Of a DNA stretch of 6,004 nucleotides, positions 5,752-6,004 are shown piece by piece. How positions within the stretch are numbered: position 1 is the first letter of the stretch; every line of letters starts with the position of its first letter. The DNA is from Acidobacteriota bacterium (GTDB lineage: Bacteria > Acidobacteriota > Terriglobia > Terriglobales > Acidobacteriaceae), in the NCBI GenBank assembly GCA_021781255.1, contig JAJXXG010001194.1, positions 1 to 6,004 on the forward strand, in the 5' to 3' direction. The position numbers and the translations under genes were made by a program. The notes under the pieces are model-generated. The model did not search any database. It was not told the origin of the DNA and worked only from the letters and a program-made list of their open reading frames with translations.

Positions 5752-5804
5752 CTGGAGGCTGGGGCTGCCTTACGCCGTCCTCCAGCTCTGGAACCACCCC
5801 AGCC
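5752..5804. repeat. Two overlapping inverted repeats around the isomerase stop codon
   Basis: CTGGAGG (5752-5758) mirrors CCTCCAG (5779-5785), and GGCTGGGG (5757-5764) mirrors CCCCAGCC (5797-5804). The left arms overlap by two bases and the pairs interleave, so the two stems would compete or form a pseudoknot. Each spans the stop codon at 5770-5772. This may be a 3'-end RNA fold upstream of the terminator or chance in GC-rich DNA. Confidence 0.25.
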
Positions 5805-6004
5805 CCTCCGAGGTTGCGCCTGCGGGGATGTACTCGCAGCCGATCCAGCCCTCAAAGCCCAGTTGATCAATCAGGTCGAACAGATAGGAATAACGCACCT
5901 CACCCGTGTCGGGCTCGTGACGTTCGGGCACGCCGGCAATCTGGAAGTGGCCCACGCGGGTCTGCTTTCCGTCGCCAAGATACTTGCGGATCCGGGTCGT
6001 CAGA
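5770..6004 (-). CDS. Hydroxypyruvate isomerase-like TIM-barrel sugar isomerase, C-terminal part (5' end outside window)
   Basis: The frame stays open to the window edge, so the in-frame GTG at 5955 is internal; 77 residues are visible before TAA at 5772-5770. '[20 protein letters not shown]' and '[15 protein letters not shown]', then 'SEGLGWF', match the C-terminal strands of the Hyi/OtnI branch of the AP-endonuclease-2-like (xylose isomerase-like) barrel family. In that branch the Gln of 'GH.QIA' and the Glu of 'G.EY' bind the metal, and the Glu also takes part in catalysis; both are present. Hyi interconverts hydroxypyruvate and tartronate semialdehyde in glyoxylate metabolism; OtnI acts on 2-oxo-tetronates. 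The visible part cannot separate these. It converges on galM and ends in its own intrinsic terminator. Confidence 0.85.
   Translation of the reverse strand, partial: LTTRIRKYLGDGKQTRVGHFQIAGVPERHEPDTGEVRYSYLFDLIDQLGFEGWIGCEYIPAGATSEGLGWFQSWRTA

Noticed and set aside
1..6004. CRISPR array, transposase, toxin-antitoxin or phage-defence genes
   Set aside because: No regularly spaced repeats and no reading frame with such motifs was seen on either strand.

Overview
The window looks like part of an Acidobacteria (Terriglobia/Acidobacteriaceae-type) chromosome. The main reason is the first gene, the C-terminal barrel of a large Oar-like TonB-dependent receptor of the kind strongly expanded in that group. 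High GC, GTG starts and a secreted galactose mutarotase also fit. The taxon is inferred from gene style, not from a marker gene.

Layout. (1) 2-1759, plus: 3' part of an Oar-like TonB-dependent receptor, cut by the window edge. (2) 1760-1935: convergent intergenic stretch with a tRNA-like minus-strand remnant (low confidence) directly after the receptor stop, then a 20-bp-stem hairpin that probably ends transcription from one or both sides. (3) 1936-3884, minus: a LysR-type regulator (transcribed first) followed 98 bp later by a YeiH/UPF0324 membrane protein. This is the same family pairing as yeiE-yeiH of enterobacteria, which has been linked to sulfite/sulfur stress. (4) 3885-4551: 667 bp without an intact gene, between the divergent lysR and galM genes. 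It holds several perfect 9-bp inverted repeats, a 39-codon minus-strand coding remnant, a GC-rich terminator-like hairpin and a palindromic operator candidate upstream of galM. (5) 4552-5664, plus: aldose 1-epimerase (GalM) with a signal peptide and all expected catalytic residues, plus a possible second internal start that would give a cytoplasmic form. (6) 5665-5769: convergent intergenic region with a clear minus-strand intrinsic terminator. (7) 5770-6004, minus: C-terminal end of a hydroxypyruvate isomerase-like TIM-barrel sugar isomerase, cut by the window edge.

Functionally the flanks read as carbohydrate handling: an outer-membrane receptor, an exported mutarotase and a keto-sugar/hydroxypyruvate isomerase. 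A self-contained regulator-transporter pair of probable sulfur-oxyanion or sulfonate function is inserted between them. I found no CRISPR array, transposase, intact tRNA/rRNA gene or clearly novel multi-gene system. The most unusual material is the structured, partly decayed intergenic DNA at 1760-1935 and 3885-4551, and the duplicated ribosome-binding sequence at the start of galM.
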